Source of the DNA: Caprimulgus europaeus
Taxonomy: Eukaryota > Chordata > Aves > Caprimulgiformes > Caprimulgidae
Assembly: GCA_907165065.1 (NCBI GenBank)
Contig: OU015533.1
Coordinates: 25,312,578-25,376,577, forward strand
DNA: 64,000 nucleotides
Reading direction: 5' to 3'
Of this stretch, positions 46,127-57,033 are shown one piece after another. The translations under genes were made by a program, and so were the position numbers. Below the pieces are notes generated by a model. It was not told where the DNA came from. It saw only the letters and a program-made list of their open reading frames with translations, and made no database searches. Position 1 is the first letter of the stretch. Every line of letters starts with the position of its first letter.

Positions 46127-47201
46127 CTGAATAAATTGGGGAAAATACTGTCAGGCACTTGAAATAGGAATATTTCAGATTTCTTGCTCAACAAAGTATA
46201 TAAAGAGATATTATAATTGTTTGGCCAGTGGAAAAGAAGACAGTCATAGGTGACAGATTCAATAAACTTCACTTCACACATCAGCCACTTAGTCCTGGTA
46301 TGTCTTGGACATAATGAGTTTGACATTACTCACAGACCTAATTCTGAAAGACAAGAGAGCTGCAGACATAAAGGAAGCTCCAAGCTATATTGTATCTTTG
46401 ATAGTTTGGATCTCAGTGGTTAGTCCACTAAGAATAATTGTAGATATTATCTATGAGTTACTCAGCTGTCAAATTTCTGCCTATGATAGGCTATGGAAAA
46501 GTATGTGAATTAAGTGACATATGTTGCTTCAGGAAGTTCTCTGTAGTTGTCAGTTTGTTTAAGATATGCTTACTGTGATTGGGAAGGAGAGTAAGAGTGG
46601 AAATATACAGAGGAAAAATCTAACTGGCATTCAGGGTGAATTTCAGAGGACAGATACTTTAGGAATCAAAGAAAAGGACAAGTTAGAAGCAACCCAAAGG
46701 AGTAAAATGTCTGGAAAAAAAAGTCTGGAAAGTGTAATAAAGAAGAGAACGAACAGAAAAGATATGAGACCTCATCTTAGCTGAGTGTATACAGTTTGAG
46801 TGAGAAACTAAGGCAGAAGAAAAATGTAACAATATTACTCGGTAGATGGGTCTAAGCAGCTACAGCTCTGGAGGAACTGGAGACTGTGGTTATACTAAAT
46901 TTAATTTAATTTAAATTTTATATATAGCTCAATTTAATCTGATTTAATTAGATGCTGTTTTGAGGATGTTGATGCACATTCATTGCTCATGCACATTATG
47001 TTATTTATATTTGCATAATATCCTAAAATCAATCCCTTAATTGCTTTGACCACATGGCTTCTCTTTTACATTCATCCACCTCTTTTTATTATAAAATTTG
47101 TCCATTTAAATTTAAAATATAAACATTTTAAGAGAAATATCTTCATTCATTAAAAGATCTCTATCTATAAGAAACACTACATTAACTTAAAACTACTTTA
47201 C
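46127..47201. other. Intron E60-E59, 1,075 bases
   Basis: Inside an Fn3, phase 2. It has a purine-rich stretch at about 46570-46830 on plus and an AT-only block at 46897-46951. A 72-codon plus-strand ORF (46566-46784) is lysine-rich but has no known domain and is not called. Confidence 0.7.
46897..46951. repeat. AT-only low-complexity block
   Basis: Repeats of TTTAATTTAA-type sequence, partly palindromic, inside the intron between E60 and E59. Confidence 0.7.
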
Positions 47202-47307
47202 CTTTGAATCGGTCTGCCACCATCATTCTTAGGTGGTTCCCACTTCAAATCAACATGACCTTTTGTCACTTCAACTATTGTAAGAGCATATGGAGGCCCA
47301 GGGGTGG
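47202..47307 (-). CDS. TTN: TTN exon E60: N-terminal third of an Fn3
   Basis: 106 bases. ATPGPPYALTIVEVTKGHVD, LKWEPPKNDGGRPIQ, ending in phase 2. Donor GTAAAG. A 1,075-base intron separates it from E59. Confidence 0.93.
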
Positions 47308-47399
47308 CTAAAGAGAAAAATACACACATTAGAAGAAGATGAATCCGTTACATGGGAACTGCTTCTACTGATCACTCAGTAAGCAAATCTGAAACTTAC

Positions 47400-47699
47400 T
47401 GAAAGTATCTTTAGCAAGCACTGAATCTTCAATTTCACAATAGTCACTCTGTCCAATGGCATTTTCAGCAGCCACACGGAACACATACAATGAGCCTTCA
47501 GTCAGTGGGCTCACTGTGTACTTGGTATCTTTGACTGTTGTATCAACTGTCTGCCAGCCTTTTCGCCTTACATCTCTCTTTTCAACAATATAGTTGGTAA
47601 TTGGGGAACCCCCATCTTTTTCTGGTACTGTCCATTTAAGATCTGCTGTGTTTTTAGTAATATTAATAACCTCAAGCCACCGAGGTGGTGAAGGAGGAT
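47400..47699 (-). CDS. TTN: TTN exon E61: one Fn3 domain
   Basis: 100 codons. DPPSPPRWLEVINITKNTAD, PEKDGGSPITNYIVEKRDVR, YVFRVAAENAIGQSDYCEIE. Fourth Fn3 of the six-Fn3 run. Confidence 0.95.
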
Positions 47700-47941
47700 C
47701 TGTAAAATAGAAAAAGAAGGTAGAACAGGTTAGTATATTTCCCATTAAATATCTTGGAAGACAGGGAATACCCTTAACCTTTAAAACTTGGTATTTTCTT
47801 AGCTGAAGTGGGGCAGATTCTAATATTTCATGAGGCTTCCAAGAGTTCACTTGGTACCTACAGACACAGGCAGATATGGGACAATTTTAAAGACAGAGAC
47901 GGTGTATTTGCAGTAGCAGCATGTTCTGAAAAAATACTCAC

Positions 47942-48241
47942 AGAGCCTCTCCTTGCACAGCACAGGGTCACTGGGTTCACTGGGCTCACTCTCGCCAGCC
48001 TTGTTCACAGCTCTTACACGGAATGAATATTCTTGTTTCTCCATAAGCCCTTTGAGGAAGTGTTCAGTTGTGGGAACTCCTTCAGCCACTCTCACCCACT
48101 CATCTGTTCCAGTCTTTAATAGTTCAATGACATAAGATTCAATTTTTGCCCCTCCATCATGTTCTGGCTTTGTCCAGTTCAGAAATAGTGATGTCTTGCC
48201 AACATCTTTCACAATTGGCTTTCCTGGAGGCCATGGTGGAT
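47942..48241 (-). CDS. TTN: TTN exon E62: one Fn3 domain
   Basis: 100 codons. DPPWPPGKPIVKDVGKTSLF, PEHDGGAKIESYVIELLKTG, YSFRVRAVNKAGESEPSEPS. Third Fn3 of the six-Fn3 run. Donor GTGAGT. Confidence 0.95.
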
Positions 48242-48333
48242 CTAGACAGGAGTCGAATGTTAATTACATGATAGAAAACAAAGAATTTATTTGATTTTTT
48301 TAAATTAAACAATTGAAAATATGTTTACTATAC

Positions 48334-48449
48334 CAATTGGGTCTTTCACTAAGATTGGCTCTGTTTCCTTGCTTGGTTTTCCAGGTCCTGCAAGATTCTC
48401 TGCCAAGACACGGAATTTATATTTCTTCTTATTTGTAAGACCTTTAACT
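48334..48449 (-). CDS. TTN: TTN exon E63: C-terminal part of an Fn3
   Basis: 116 bases, phase 2 in, phase 1 out. VKGLTNKKKYKFRVLAENLA, then GPGKPSKETEPILVKDPI. It completes the Fn3 begun in E64. Confidence 0.93.
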
Positions 48450-49032
48450 CTGGAAATAAAAATTAAGTTTGATTAAACCAAATCTACACATTAACTCATG
48501 CCTAAAATATCATTCTCTCTACTCTTCTTAGTATTCGCAAAATCTGAAAATACCCAAATTAAGTGCTAATGATGTTTTATGAAATGGTGAACATTCAAAA
48601 TAGGTATATTGTCAACAGAAAATGGTGCACCATAACACGGAAACCAGTGTTTGGAGAGCCATCCTGCATTTTCACATGTTCCATGGTTGTTTCTTAATAT
48701 GAGTATCAGGAGAGAAAAACCCCAGGATTTTGGCAATTTGATACTTGAGAAGGTTATGTCTGCTATTTTAGAATGTCTTATGAATAATCACACAGCACAT
48801 AATTATATTTTTATAAAAGAGATTCACTATTCTGTAAAGGAATTCTTTTTTAAAACTAATTAACAAAAAACTCTATCCTAGCAAAACCAGGACACCACCA
48901 GATGTTTGTTGGATTTAAACTTACGGAAGCAAGGGAAAAAGAGTAAGAACAATGTAAAACTTGTTTAAAAAGCTACTGTTACATTTTTACGTCTCTGTGA
49001 CCTATTTCAGACTAAATTGACTATAACCTTAC
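48450..49032. other. Intron E64-E63, 583 bases
   Basis: No recognisable element. Confidence 0.8.
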
Positions 49033-49219
49033 TTGAATGTTGTATCTTTCACTGGTATTTTGTTGCATTTTATCCATTTATCTTGCTCAGGATCATATCT
49101 TTCAACCCAGTAGCCAGTTATGGGGCTGCCACCATCTTCATCTGGTTCATTCCATGTTAAAGTGACTGAATCTTTAGTGACCTCTGTAGGCTTGAGACCT
49201 GTTGGAGGGCCTGGTGGAT
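49033..49219 (-). CDS. TTN: TTN exon E64: N-terminal part of an Fn3
   Basis: 187 bases. [52 protein letters not shown], ending in phase 2. The acceptor follows a TTTA repeat on the transcript strand. Confidence 0.93.
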
Positions 49220-49229
49220 CTGTATAAAT

Positions 49230-49248
49230 GAATAAATAAATAAATAAA
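49230..49248. repeat. (AATA)n tract near the E64 acceptor
   Basis: Simple TTTA repeat on the transcript strand just upstream of the ACAG acceptor of E64, in a 120-base intron. Confidence 0.85.
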
Positions 49249-49339
49249 CCAAAACAAAAATAAAACCCATCACACATATGTTTTCCACCCCCCACTGTTA
49301 AAACATTGTAAAAATTTAACATTAATTTAATTAACTAAC

Positions 49340-49636
49340 CAAATGAATATTTTGCAATGATGGGGTTACACTGTACTGGCTCTCCAATACCATACATGTT
49401 CTCAGCACTGACTCGGAACACATATTCTTTATGAGGAGTTAAATTGGTAGCTCTGAATTTTGTATCCTTAATAGTTGATGACAACTTGTGCCATATTTCA
49501 CTGTCTGTAGCTCTTTTCTCAAGGACATAGTTGGTAATTTTAGAACCCCCATCATCTCGTGGTGGATTCCATGTCAGAAGACAGGATTCATTTGTGATTT
49601 CTGATACGTCAAATGCAGCTGGTGGACCAGGTTTAT
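49340..49636 (-). CDS. TTN: TTN exon E65: one Fn3 domain, first of a run of six
   Basis: 99 codons. [60 protein letters not shown]. Donor GTTAGT. Confidence 0.95.
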
Positions 49637-49729
49637 CTGTATAGGACAAGATGTGAATGTTAATCTTCTGCTTACATACCGCAATACATTACTAGTAATT
49701 TTTATAAACAACATAAAATACATGCATAC

Positions 49730-50017
49730 CAAGAACATTAACTTCAACAACAGCAGTAGCACGTCCACTGGAATTTACTGCTTCAATAATGTAGGTTCCA
49801 CTGTCACTCCTCTTGCTGTTTGTAATAGTGACTGTAGAATGATTAGGTTTGGTTTCAATGGTGATTCTGTCATCAGGTCTCAAAATTTTGTCAGCCTTGG
49901 TCCAAGTAATCTGGGGCTCGGGCTTTCCAATTACTTTAGCAGGCAGCTCAATTTTAGTTCCAGCTTTCACAGTAAGTCCAGCAAGAAGCTTCACATCTAA
50001 GAAGATTTCTGGAGCCT
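49730..50017 (-). CDS. TTN: TTN exon E66: one Ig domain
   Basis: 96 codons. EAPEIFLDVKLLAGLTVKAG, VIGKPEPQITWTKADKIL, SDSGTYIIEAVNSSGRATAV. Third Ig of the I/A junction counting from E76. Confidence 0.95.
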
Positions 50018-50115
50018 CTAATTTAGGAGAGAATAAAAATGTTGTTATAGAAACAGTATTTCAGAGACTGGCAAAAACAAAGCAGCAATTGTAATTCAGT
50101 CATTGAAGTAATTAC

Positions 50116-50237
50116 CTTTTGCATCAACGGCCTGAATATCATCTGTTGGCTTACTTGGCTTGCTAGCTCCTATTCTGTTCAAAGCCTTAACCCGATATGC
50201 ATACCACTCTCCTTCCTTGAGTTTTGTTACTTCCATT
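50116..50237 (-). CDS. TTN: TTN exon E67: C-terminal part of an Fn3
   Basis: 122 bases, phase 2 in, phase 1 out. MEVTKLKEGEWYAYRVKALN, RIGASKPSKPTDDIQAVDA. The usual YxFRV end reads YAYRV. Confidence 0.92.
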
Positions 50238-50340
50238 CTGTTTGTTAAAAAACACACAAAAAACCACCCCAAGATATGTAAAGTGGCAAGGATGGCAGAG
50301 CTAGTTGGAAGGATATACCTTCTGATGTTAATTTACTTAC

Positions 50341-50518
50341 TTTGTTTCAACAACAGGCTCCCCACATATCTCCCACTTGTCTGTGCCACGTTGCGATTTT
50401 TCTACCAGATAACCCTTAATGCGGGCACCACCATCATATTTGGGAGGCTCCCAGGTTAGGAAGATTCCTTTTGATGTTGGATTTCTCCATTTAACATTCT
50501 CTGGTGGATCAGGCACCG
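50341..50518 (-). CDS. TTN: TTN exon E68: N-terminal part of an Fn3
   Basis: 178 bases. VPDPPENVKWRNPTSKGIFL, KYDGGARIKGYLVEKSQRGT, KWEICGEPVVETK, ending in phase 2. Only 103 bases of intron separate it from E67. Confidence 0.92.
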
Positions 50519-50651
50519 CTATTAAAAATTAAAAACATATGAGGTCTTAGAAACCAGACTAAGGAAAATATTTTGTTACATATTACTTTGAAGAAAATCA
50601 GCAAGATTTCAGAAACAGAAAATCAGCAACCATGAGAAACAGTTGACTCAC

Positions 50652-50799
50652 TTGCTGGTGCTGACATATTTACAGGTTCATCAATATATGCAGGTTCTCC
50701 TGGGCCACATTTATTGCATGCAGAAACTCTAAATAAATATTCTTTTCCTTGGATGAGGTCAGGTACAGTGAACTCTTGGTCAACAACGTGATCCATAAC
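50652..50799 (-). CDS. TTN: TTN exon E69: C-terminal half of an Fn3
   Basis: 148 bases, phase 0 in, phase 1 out. VMDHVVDQEFTVPDLIQGKE, YLFRVSACNKCGPGEPAYID. Two Cys lie in the FG turn (SACNKCG). Confidence 0.93.
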
Positions 50800-50936
50800 C
50801 TAAAGACAAGGAAGGCTCCAATGAGTTTCTAAAATTTATTTCCAAATAGCAATTACTCAAATGAGACACAAAATTCAGTAACACTTGTGGAAGCAATATA
50901 GCAAATACAAGCTGATATGAGAAAGAATGAACTTAC

Positions 50937-51088
50937 TTTGTTCCATGTTTTTCGGCTTACTTCACGTTTTTCAATTATATAGTCAATAACTGGACTTCCA
51001 CCATCATCTTCTGGAGGTTCCCATGACAGCTGTACAGTGTTCCTGATTATGTCTAAAACTTTAAGTTCTCTTGGTGCACTTGGACGAG
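50937..51088 (-). CDS. TTN: TTN exon E70: N-terminal half of an Fn3
   Basis: 152 bases. ARPSAPRELKVLDIIRNTVQ, PEDDGGSPVIDYIIEKREVS, ends RKTWNK in phase 0. Forms one Fn3 with E69. Confidence 0.93.
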
Positions 51089-51378
51089 CTAGAAATCAAA
51101 GAAATTGTATTAACTATTTTATAACTGGAGTTTGACAGGTGATGTCTATGTAATCTATCTGCCAGAAGACTTACTCTTCTTAGTCATTCTTCCATAATCA
51201 GCAAGGTTAGATGTTGAAAGCCAGAAAAAAGGGTTTTTTTGAGGATGGATTTCTAGTTTTTACTTATGCTTTAATGTACTTGGCTTACTGAAAATTGTGT
51301 GATTTCATATTAACCTAGTTAGATTTTAGCAAGACAAATATGGAATGTTATTGCTAGAATACATACATGTCCACTTAC

Positions 51379-51663
51379 CAATGACATTAACATTAATTTC
51401 TCCTGAAACAGATGACACAGGGTTTTCTAATGTTAAAGAATAAATTCCTTTGTCTGGACGTTCACTGGGAGTAATTACAAGTTCTGCAACGGAGGCAGTG
51501 GTCTTCATTGTTACACGATCACCCTCTTCTAAGACTTGGTCACCAAAAGACCATGTAGCAGTTGGCACAGGGTAGCCAGTGATAGGAACACGGATCTTGA
51601 TTGGCTCTGGAACAATAACTTCCAGTCCATCTTTAAATGCACTTAGGTCCATTGTTGGTCCAA
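51379..51663 (-). CDS. TTN: TTN exon E71: one Ig domain
   Basis: 95 codons. VGPTMDLSAFKDGLEVIVPE, ITGYPVPTATWSFGDQVL, PDKGIYSLTLENPVSSVSGE. Second Ig of the I/A junction counting from E76. Confidence 0.95.
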
Positions 51664-52227
51664 CTGGAAAAAGTGGAAAATAGATTGGATGAAATCTTTT
51701 CAGACATTCTGAATATGGCTAATGATAGCTGTGTTGAGAGGCTGATTCTGACTGTATTTCAGCCTGCAGATTGGAGCTGTCTAGGCCTAGCTGTGGCTTA
51801 TCACTCCCTACCTCTCCTTGCTAAATGTTTTTTAGAAATATGTGAGCTGATAAGGCAGCTTAGCATTATCAAGTAGGAGATCTAATTTACCCTTTAATAT
51901 AAAAACTTTGTATTTTTAATTTTTTAAAAATCTTCTCTGCCATTCTCTCCTTCTGTTACTTTCTACCTTCCAGAAAGCTAGGTCGGAAGACAAAAGGTCA
52001 TGCCTTGCTCTTCAGGCAACCTAATATGTCTCTACCTAACAGTACAGCTAATTATCTGCAGAATTTGTAATGGAGGAGAAATAGTTCAGACTCTCAAAGG
52101 TCTAAGACTCTTTATACTAGTTGGCATCACAGTTATCTGGTGAAAAACATACATATTACCCACAAGATGCACTTTAATTGTGTGTCTTATCTCATTAATT
52201 ATCTTTAATAAATAGCATACGGCTTAC
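51664..52227. other. Intron E72-E71, 564 bases
   Basis: A plus-strand ORF at 51637-51876 starts in E71 antisense and is not called. Nothing else recognisable. Confidence 0.8.
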
Positions 52228-52342
52228 TGAAAGTATCATCTGCAGTTAATGGTCCAATAGCCTCTGCTGGGTCAGACACACCAGCTGCATTTTCTGCTGA
52301 GACTCTGTAGTAATAACTGGATCCTGGTTTCAAACCAGTTAC
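52228..52342 (-). CDS. TTN: TTN exon E72: C-terminal part of an Fn3
   Basis: 115 bases, phase 0 in. VTGLKPGSSYYYRVSAENAA, GVSDPAEAIGPLTADDTF. It completes the Fn3 of E73; a short intron of 87 bases lies between. Confidence 0.93.
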
Positions 52343-52429
52343 CTAAAAAGCACAAATAATCTTTTAGTAACTTATATTAAAGATGATCTACACATTTTGA
52401 GTACTTTGTTGATAAACAGAACATCTTAC

Positions 52430-52617
52430 CTTAAAAGTAAGAGCAGGTACTAGTTTTGGGTTACAGCGAATCCACTTGTCTGTTCCTTCTTCTTGCCTTT
52501 CAATTATATAGCCTAAGACTGGACTTCCTCCATCTTTGAGAGGAGGCTCCCATGTGATCTGCACTGATGACTTAGTTTGATCTGAATGATCAAGGTTAAT
52601 GGGAGGACTTGGTCTCT
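52430..52617 (-). CDS. TTN: TTN exon E73: N-terminal part of an Fn3
   Basis: 188 bases. ERPSPPINLDHSDQTKSSVQ, LKDGGSPVLGYIIERQEEGT, KWIRCNPKLVPALTFK, ending in phase 0. Confidence 0.93.
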
Positions 52618-52973
52618 CTGAAAATAATTTGAGAGAAATACATTTTTGCAACTGATAAAGGTATATGGTTCTGTGTATCAGCTGTCTATACCTTAAAGTA
52701 CTATTTTAAAAGCCTTTGTATAGCTTTTTCTAAACAGTTTTTTAAATTGATGTCAGATCTTAATTTCAGAGCAAAAATATTTGAAGATCTTACTGAACCA
52801 AATGGTAGCAAGGTACTTCTGGTATGTTTGAAGGACAGAAGTAGGAAAAACCTAACTGTACATGATATTTGCAGCACACGTTTCTCAATTGCAATTTCCT
52901 GTGCACACAATATATAAACATCCAAAATGTCCCTGTCTCATAATGTAATCACAATCAGTGCTTGCATACTTAC
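52618..52973. other. Intron E74-E73, 356 bases
   Basis: No recognisable element. Confidence 0.8.
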
Positions 52974-53276
52974 CAATTGGGTCCATAATTTTTACGGCAC
53001 GTGTAGCAGGACTTGGTTTGCCAACTCCAACCATGTTTTGAGCTCTTACTCTGAAGAAATATTCTTCGTTTTCTACAACATCAGTCAGAACAGCTGACAG
53101 TTCATCAGCTCCAGTGGTCATAGTTGGCTCCCATTTGATGGAAGCTCTGTTACGCAGTTCAATAACATAGCCAGTAATTGGAGACCCCCCATCATACTCA
53201 GGTGGTTTCCAGGTAAGTGTAGCTCCAAACCTATTCACATCAGTAACATCTACATCTTGAGGAGGACCAGGAACTT
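52974..53276 (-). CDS. TTN: TTN exon E74: one Fn3 domain
   Basis: 101 codons. [60 protein letters not shown]. Second Fn3 of the A-band side. Confidence 0.95.
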
Positions 53277-53396
53277 CTGCATTTTATTTTAGGGAGAAAA
53301 AAGAAAAACAAGGTGTGTGTTTTTACCTATTGCCAGAGTTTGCACTGCTTTCTTACACTGCCATCAAACTTGGAGTTTTTCATAACTTCAGCTTAC

Positions 53397-53699
53397 CAAA
53401 TTTGCTCTTAGCTTCTACAGGTCTCTCTGTTTCCACTGGTTCACCAGTGCCCACTCTGTTCCGTGCACTAACACGGAAAAGGTACTCAACTCCTCCTTTT
53501 TGAAGTCCCGTAACAGTGTATTCACAATTTTCAGCACGATCAGTGACCATAATCCAGGTCTTACGCTTGATATCACGTCTTTCAATGACATAGCCTATTA
53601 TTTTACTTCCACCATCACTTTCTGGTTCTTCCCAGGCGAGGCCAACTTCACCATCATAAGTTTCAGTGACTTCCAAGTTTCGAACTGGACCTGGAACAT
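53397..53699 (-). CDS. TTN: TTN exon E75: first Fn3 of the I/A junction
   Basis: 101 codons. DVPGPVRNLEVTETYDGEVG, PESDGGSKIIGYVIERRDIK, YLFRVSARNRVGTGEPVETE. All exons to its right are Ig only, so this marks the change from I-band to A-band domain composition. By count it equals human exon 252. Confidence 0.95.
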
Positions 53700-53736
53700 C
53701 TAACAAAGATATGACAATATTTTAGGGCACTGCAAC

Positions 53737-53757
53737 TTTTTTTTTTTTTTTTTTTTT
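53737..53757. repeat. T21 homopolymer
   Basis: Twenty-one T on the plus strand (A21 in the transcript) in the intron between E76 and E75. Likely length-variable. Confidence 0.9.
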
Positions 53758-53809
53758 CTCATCTGGCTTGAATAAATGTAAGCAAAGTTTTAATAAAGCA
53801 AGTACTTAC

Positions 53810-54079
53810 CAATGACCTTTACGTTGATGAAAGCTTCTGCCAGGCCATGTTTGTTTCGAAGTACAACCTTATACCTTCCCTTATCTGACTGCTTCGCTTC
53901 ATAAATTTTGAAGGTAGTGCAGTCAGTTGTTGTATCAACAGTTGTTGTGGGCAGACTTTCCTCCCCTTTCAACCATTCAGCTTCTGCTCTTGGGTAGGCA
54001 TCATATGGAACAGTCATAGTTAAAGGCTTCCCAACATCAACCACAAGGTTTTGATCACCTGTCTTGATTCTAGGTGCAG
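53810..54079 (-). CDS. TTN: TTN exon E76: one Ig domain, last before the Fn3 series
   Basis: 90 codons. APRIKTGDQNLVVDVGKPLT, YDAYPRAEAEWLKGEESL, SDKGRYKVVLRNKHGLAEAF. It has the size of the I-band Ig exons but the AYPRAEAEWLKG segment resembles A-band Ig domains. Confidence 0.95.
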
Positions 54080-54486
54080 CTAAGGAAGATCAATGTGACA
54101 AGTAAGTACTTACATATAAAAACATATATAAATCGATATATTTGTGTAGTCATCAAAGAAGCTAACACAGAAAAGCAAAAGGAGCTGTTGTGTGAATTCC
54201 AAGCAAATCCTTCATATACTCATTAGATTCCTCCAGAGAAAGAAACTCTGGCTAGTTGGTATGTACTATAGTGATCTATATTTTCCTCAACAGTTGGATC
54301 AGCAAGGTATAAGAAAAAATATTTGTTGCCTGAATAATTCATACAGTTTAACAGACTTGCACTTGTCTCAGTCTGACTGTGTATTCATTTTAATTCAAGT
54401 CTTTGAAAGAACAAAAATCAATTTAGTTAAATAGTTAATTCACTAATCTAAGATTATATAAAAGAAAAACAAAGGCAGCAACTTAC
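54080..54486. other. Intron E77-E76, 407 bases
   Basis: No recognisable element. Confidence 0.8.
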
Positions 54487-54753
54487 CAGCTAATTCAAGT
54501 TTAGCTCTAGCCTCCTTATCTTTGGCAATAAATCTGTATTCCCCTTGGTCACGGGGCTTTATCTCGCACACCTGCAGCCTGTGGACCTTTCCTTCACTCA
54601 TCATTTGATGTTTGTCACCTTGGACAATAATCATGTTGTTTCTCAACCACTTCACCTCCACACCATCTTTGTTCAACTCAGCCATGAAGATGACATCTGC
54701 ACCAGGAGCTTCATAAATATCTTGTGGTGGCCGGATGATCTCAACAGGGATTT
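54487..54753 (-). CDS. TTN: TTN exon E77: one I-band Ig domain
   Basis: 89 codons. EIPVEIIRPPQDIYEAPGAD, VEVKWLRNNMIIVQGDKH, RDQGEYRFIAKDKEARAKLE. The usual first core Cys is missing (VIFMAEL). Confidence 0.95.
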
Positions 54754-54848
54754 CTGAAATAAATGTCAATTCATTTGGTGTTTTATCTGTATTGTTTCTA
54801 TTGTTACTAAATAATGAAAAAATAAATCTCATTCAATTTTACTCATAC

Positions 54849-54973
54849 CTTCAACAAAAAGTCTTGCCCTAGATTTCCTGTCATCTACTCCACAGGAATA
54901 TTCACACTCATCTTCTAGTCTGCAATCTTTTATGATTAATCTGTGTAGATTTCCATCCTTTTCAAACTGGTAT
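54849..54973 (-). CDS. TTN: TTN exon E78: C-terminal part of an Ig
   Basis: 125 bases, phase 2 in, phase 1 out. YQFEKDGNLHRLIIKDCRLE, DECEYSCGVDDRKSRARLFV. The acceptor is AAG after CAT. The first base completes the Lys codon of E79 (KEGKK-Y). Confidence 0.91.
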
Positions 54974-55076
54974 CTTTATGGGGAAGAAAAGTAAGCAGTA
55001 TTTTATTTTCCAGACAAAGCAACAAAGTAAAGCAAGCACGTTCAGCATATTAACAAGGATAACAAAATGTACATAC

Positions 55077-55485
55077 TTTTTGCCTTCTTTGATTTCTCTT
55101 CCATTTCTATACCATCTCACACTGGCTTTCTCTTTGGAAAGCTGGCATGTAAAGACAGCATCATCAAATTCAGTGACGGTCTGGTCCCGGAGATGTTCAA
55201 TGAAGTCTGCTGGTGCTTCTGTGATGAGAAGCTCTGCAACAGATTTGTCTTGTCCAGCAGTAACAGTGTATTCACCTTCATCTATAAACCCACAGTCTTT
55301 AATGATGAGTGAGTGTTTGTATTTATCAATTTTGTACAAAACGCGCTTGCTGAATGTGATCTCTTCACCATTCCTTGTCCATTTGAGGGTTGCATTAAGG
55401 CGATTGACTTTACACCAGAATGTGACAGTTTTCTTTTCCATGGTCTCAATGTCTTCAAGGGGTTCAACAATTCTGAGATCCTCCT
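55077..55485 (-). CDS. TTN: TTN exon E79: one full Ig plus the first part of the next
   Basis: 409 bases, phase 1 in, phase 2 out. First Ig: EDLRIVEPLEDIETMEKKTV, LKWTRNGEEITFSKRVLYK, DEGEYTVTAGQDKSVAELLI. Second Ig begins EAPADFIEHLRDQTVTEFDD and breaks after GREIKEGKK. The domain edge between them has no intron. Confidence 0.94.
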
Positions 55486-55591
55486 CTGTTAAGACAAAAA
55501 AACCAAACAGATTAATTTACATCCTCATGATCCTGATGTGAAATTCACTGTTATATGATGAAATAATTTTAATACAGTGCAAGTTATTTAC

Positions 55592-55870
55592 CCAATACTG
55601 TTAAGGCAGCAGAGCTTTTGACGTGTTCACCTCTCTGGTTTGACAGTGAGATTGTATAGTTGGCTTGATCTTTCAACTGTGCATCTCTGATTCTGAGAGT
55701 GTAAACTAAATCCTTCTGGACAATAATGTATTTTGCACTATCAAATATTGCCTCATCATTTTTGTACCACTTCTCTTTGGCACCTTCCTTATTGACTTCA
55801 CAGTTGAAGATAATTTCTTGACCCTCATTAACTTCTTGGTCCTTAAGGGGAGTTATAATCCTGAGTTTTT
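55592..55870 (-). CDS. TTN: TTN exon E80: one I-band Ig domain
   Basis: 93 codons. KLRIITPLKDQEVNEGQEII, AKEKWYKNDEAIFDSAKY, KDQANYTISLSNQRGEHVKS. The D-x-G-x-Y motif reads DQANY. It is 12 bases longer than the 267-base Ig exons around it. Confidence 0.95.
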
Positions 55871-55961
55871 CTGAAATTGAGAAAATAGAAGAAATAGGAC
55901 ATTATGTAGTATAAAGAACATAACAAAATATGCACCTGTACATTGATAAAATAAAGCTTAC

Positions 55962-56228
55962 CAATCACTTTTAAGTGTGCTGTAGCTTTAGCTTCACCAA
56001 CCATGACAGTATATTTCCCTGCATCGTGTAGAACAGAGTCTTTAACCATAAGTGTTCTCTTTTTGCCTTCTGAAATGATGTCATACTTATCACCAGGCTC
56101 CAAGACTGTGTCACCTCTCAGCCACTGTACTGCAATTGCTTCTTTGGATACTGAACAGACAAATTCAGCTTTGTCTCCTTCAAGCACCTCAAGATTTTGG
56201 GGTCTGGTAAGAAATTCTGCTGCAAGTT
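55962..56228 (-). CDS. TTN: TTN exon E81: one I-band Ig domain
   Basis: 89 codons. ELAAEFLTRPQNLEVLEGDK, AVQWLRGDTVLEPGDKYD, HDAGKYTVMVGEAKATAHLK. One of the 267-base single-Ig exons. Confidence 0.95.
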
Positions 56229-56354
56229 CTGAAAGAAAACATTTTTGTAGATAAATATGATATTATTTATTTTTTTACTTATGAAGTACTTTATTGATTT
56301 TTAATTTTTTTTATTTTTTTACAGAAAACAAAGTCACCAAAGTAACTCTCTTAC

Positions 56355-56621
56355 CATGTACAGTAAGTTTTCCTGTAGTACTAGAGCTTGGGAGCTTGCA
56401 AGTATATTTGCCAGCATCTTCAGGATGAGCATTACGTATAAGAAGAACTCTCTTTCGACCATCGGAAATATGTTCAAATCTACCACCGTCAGGTACCTCC
56501 TCATCACCTTTAAACCAACTAACTTCAGCATTAGGCTTTGAAACTTCACAGATAAATTTTACAGTGTCATTTTCATTTACTTCAAGATCAGGAAGATTTT
56601 TTGTGAAAACAGCCTCTTCCT
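56355..56621 (-). CDS. TTN: TTN exon E82: one I-band Ig domain
   Basis: 89 codons. EEEAVFTKNLPDLEVNENDT, EVSWFKGDEEVPDGGRFEH, EDAGKYTCKLPSSSTTGKLT. Both core Cys are present. Confidence 0.95.
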
Positions 56622-56714
56622 CTGCAACACAAAATTAGAAAGATGATTAAAGCCTTTCATAAAAACCCCCCTTTTTTGCTTTTCATAGATTAGATTCTAA
56701 ACCACTGTGTTTAC

Positions 56715-56883
56715 CTATCACTGTAAGCAGGCCTGAAGTTCGAGCTGTTTTTGCTTCACAGGCATACTCAGCTTCATCATCGAAGACACATTTACTGACA
56801 ACAAGAATGTGTTCTGCACCTTTGGAAATTATGTCATACTTTTTGCCTTTTCTAATTTCAATGCCATCCTTAAACCACTTCAC
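56715..56883 (-). CDS. TTN: TTN exon E83: C-terminal two thirds of an Ig
   Basis: 169 bases, phase 0 in, phase 1 out. VKWFKDGIEIRKGKKYDIIS, DDEAEYACEAKTARTSGLLT. With E84 it makes an exactly 267-base Ig, so the intron was inserted in, or kept from, a single-exon plan. Confidence 0.93.
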
Positions 56884-57033
56884 CTGTTTTAGAGCAAATC
56901 AACATGATTATTAATATTAACATACTCATAATAGATTTCAGTTGTATGTTCTTTTGTAAAAACATAATAAAGTTTTCAATTTTTTAAAAAGCTTTAGTTG
57001 AAGGAGTTACTTAGATCAAAAAGTATTACTGAC

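Noticed and set aside
45919-46326. Minus-strand ORF extending E59 to the right
   Set aside because: The part beyond 46126 is intron: a CAG acceptor lies at the edge and the phase 2 join to E60 restores a normal Fn3.
46566-46784. 72-codon Lys-rich plus-strand ORF in an intron
   Set aside because: It is low complexity in a purine-rich stretch, with no domain, no splice partner and no promoter signal.
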